Assembly (NCBI GenBank): GCA_025774805.1
Contig: JALGZR010000062.1
Coordinates: forward strand, 1-49,122
Reading direction: 5' to 3'
Length of the DNA stretch: 49,122 nt
Source of the DNA: a bacterium
Lineage (GTDB): Bacteria > ARS69
Shown here: piece after piece, positions 48,437-49,122 of the stretch
Layout of the letters: every line of letters starts with the position of its first letter
How positions within the stretch are numbered: position 1 is the stretch's first letter
Program-made: the position numbers and the translations under genes
The notes under the pieces: generated by a model
What the model was told of the DNA's origin: nothing
The model's input: the letters and a program-made list of their open reading frames with translations, nothing else
Databases searched by the model: none

Positions 48437-48495
48437 TCTCACCAGGCTCTGCTGCGGCAACGTCTCGCCGCAGCCTCGCGACGAGCCTGGTGAGA
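48437..48495. repeat. Nested-hairpin repeat (REP/REPIN-like)
   Basis: Outer arms TCTCACCAGGCTC (48437-48449) and GAGCCTGGTGAGA (48483-48495) are perfect 13-bp complements. Inside, CTGCGGC/GCCGCAG (48452-48458, 48467-48473) form a second stem. It lies between the CRTAC1-like start and the next plus-strand genes, resembling a REP-type palindromic pair, and is unrelated in sequence to the foldback elements. No second copy was seen in the window. Confidence 0.6.
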
Positions 48496-48502
48496 GACGT
48501 TC

Positions 48503-48715
48503 ATGTACACGCGCGCCCTGGCGGAGGGTCGTCGCTTCGTGCCGCGCGAGGCCCGGGCCGCCTCCCAACCGGAGCGGGGGGGGCCGTCCGCGGGGTCTCT
48601 CGTCTTCGACAAGGCCTCCCGCCTGGAGGCCCGCCAGAAGGCGCTCACCCGTTATGTCGAGTCCCTCGGCGCGGCGGTGCGGGAGTCGGACGAGGAGGCG
48701 TCCGGCCCGGGGTAG
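48503..48715 (+). CDS. Doubtful small ORF, unknown
   Basis: A 70-residue, charged, soluble product (MYTRALAEGRRFVPREARAA, ending EEASGPG) starts 8 bases after the nested hairpin. Its upstream sequence GAGAGACG is only a weak ribosome site. No motif is recognised. The GC-rich third positions fit coding, but antisense frames look the same here. The rest of the 48360-48871 gap shows only the repeat and a TAAATTAG-like AT patch near 48795 that could be a promoter for the next gene. Confidence 0.3.
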   Translation: MYTRALAEGRRFVPREARAASQPERGGPSAGSLVFDKASRLEARQKALTRYVESLGAAVRESDEEASGPG

Positions 48716-48871
48716 TGACCTCGCCCGCCTCGCCGCGAGCCCGGTGCCAAACCCGGCCCGACTCCCAAAGCTCCCCAGCCGGTCAGGTTTCCGGTAAATT
48801 AGCGCGGTTCCCGAAGCTAGATTGCGACGGCCCGACGCTTGGCCGCGGCAAGCACAAGAGGTGGACGCGGG

Positions 48872-49122
48872 TTGACGACTGATGTTCAGGTCCCGAACGC
48901 CGGGAGCAGGTCTCGACCGTCCGCCGCGAGCCTCCTTCGGCGCCTGCTGGCCGTCCCCGAGATCCGCTATCCGCTGAGCACCCGCCCGCTCCCGCTCCAG
49001 TCTCTTCCGAACCCCGCCTCGCTCAGCTTCTTCCTCGGGACCCGATCCGAGACCCGCCTCGCCCCGGCCGTCCAGATCGGGGACGAGATCCGCGCCGGGC
49101 AGCCGCTGGCCACCGACGGCAA
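48872..49122 (+). CDS. RnfC-like electron-transport subunit, N-terminal fragment
   Basis: A TTG start at 48872 after CAAGAGGTGG begins a protein that runs off the window (83 codons seen). The visible part (PLSTRPLPLQSLPNPASL, then APAVQIGDEIRAGQPLATDG) is the barrel-sandwich segment that opens RnfC and NqrA. RnfC is the NADH-binding subunit of the Na+/H+-pumping Rnf complex. PAVQIGDEIRAGQPLA fits the RnfC VxVGDxVxxGQxIA motif. NqrA is the alternative. The iron-sulfur motifs that would decide lie beyond the window. Confidence 0.5.
   Translation, partial: MTTDVQVPNAGSRSRPSAASLLRRLLAVPEIRYPLSTRPLPLQSLPNPASLSFFLGTRSETRLAPAVQIGDEIRAGQPLATDG

Overview
The window is high-GC DNA from an uncultivated-type bacterium. 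Five large secreted proteins end in the same FlgD-like Ig module (motifs NPF, WDG, SGVYF/AGVYF, then R(K)VVxLR-type tails). FG-GAP/VCBS and ASPIC/UnbV proteins are numerous, and an Hdr/MvhD-type iron-sulfur electron-transfer operon is present. Together these suggest an FCB-superphylum-like lineage such as Candidatus Eisenbacteria or a relative. This placement is inference; no rRNA gene or marker protein is present.

Layout. 1-5.1 kb: secreted surface proteins and a remnant of an FtsX/MacB permease. 5.3-13.6 kb (minus strand): a TetR-led operon matching bamBCDEF of the class II benzoyl-CoA reductase complex. These encode a tungsten AOR-type subunit, a ferredoxin, an HdrB/C-like protein, a double HdrA-like flavoprotein and an MvhD-ferredoxin. 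All junctions but one are 4-base start/stop overlaps. The MvhD-like subunit (BamF) has an in-frame TGA read as selenocysteine, with a SECIS-like hairpin behind it. The catalytic bamB gene as given is broken: about 53 codons carrying the pterin-binding motif are missing and the frame shifts.

13.7-23 kb: secreted proteins on the minus strand, namely a subtilase with Glu at the catalytic Asp position, two metallo-beta-lactamase-fold proteins with altered or lost metal ligands, an SDR pseudogene and an ankyrin/PD40 protein, plus a LysR regulator on the plus strand. 23.5-31 kb: a BNR/sialidase-like secreted protein, a foldback repeat, an FG-GAP protein and a GT39-like membrane glycosyltransferase. 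A decayed segment follows (lipoprotein, PD40 and serine beta-lactamase-like pieces) that ends at a tRNA 3'-end fragment.

31.4-41.6 kb (plus strand): a fused 3-hydroxyacyl-CoA dehydrogenase/enoyl-CoA hydratase with a thiolase (beta-oxidation), then a second selenoprotein. This is a secreted LVIVD-redoxin protein with a Sec-x-x-Cys motif and its own SECIS-like hairpin. A saccharopine-dehydrogenase-like enzyme, an MMPL/RND transporter whose 3' end is supplied by a second foldback element, and a small NTF2-like lipoprotein complete the stretch. 41.8-48.4 kb: two very large CRTAC1-like TPR/FG-GAP/ASPIC secreted proteins in tandem. The window closes with a nested hairpin repeat, a doubtful small ORF and the 5' end of an RnfC-like gene.

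The bam-type operon, the beta-oxidation pair and a possible Rnf complex would fit an anaerobic metabolism that moves low-potential electrons from acyl- or aromatic-CoA chemistry. The two TGA-containing genes imply a selenocysteine decoding system elsewhere in the genome, because none of selA, selB, selC or selD was found here.
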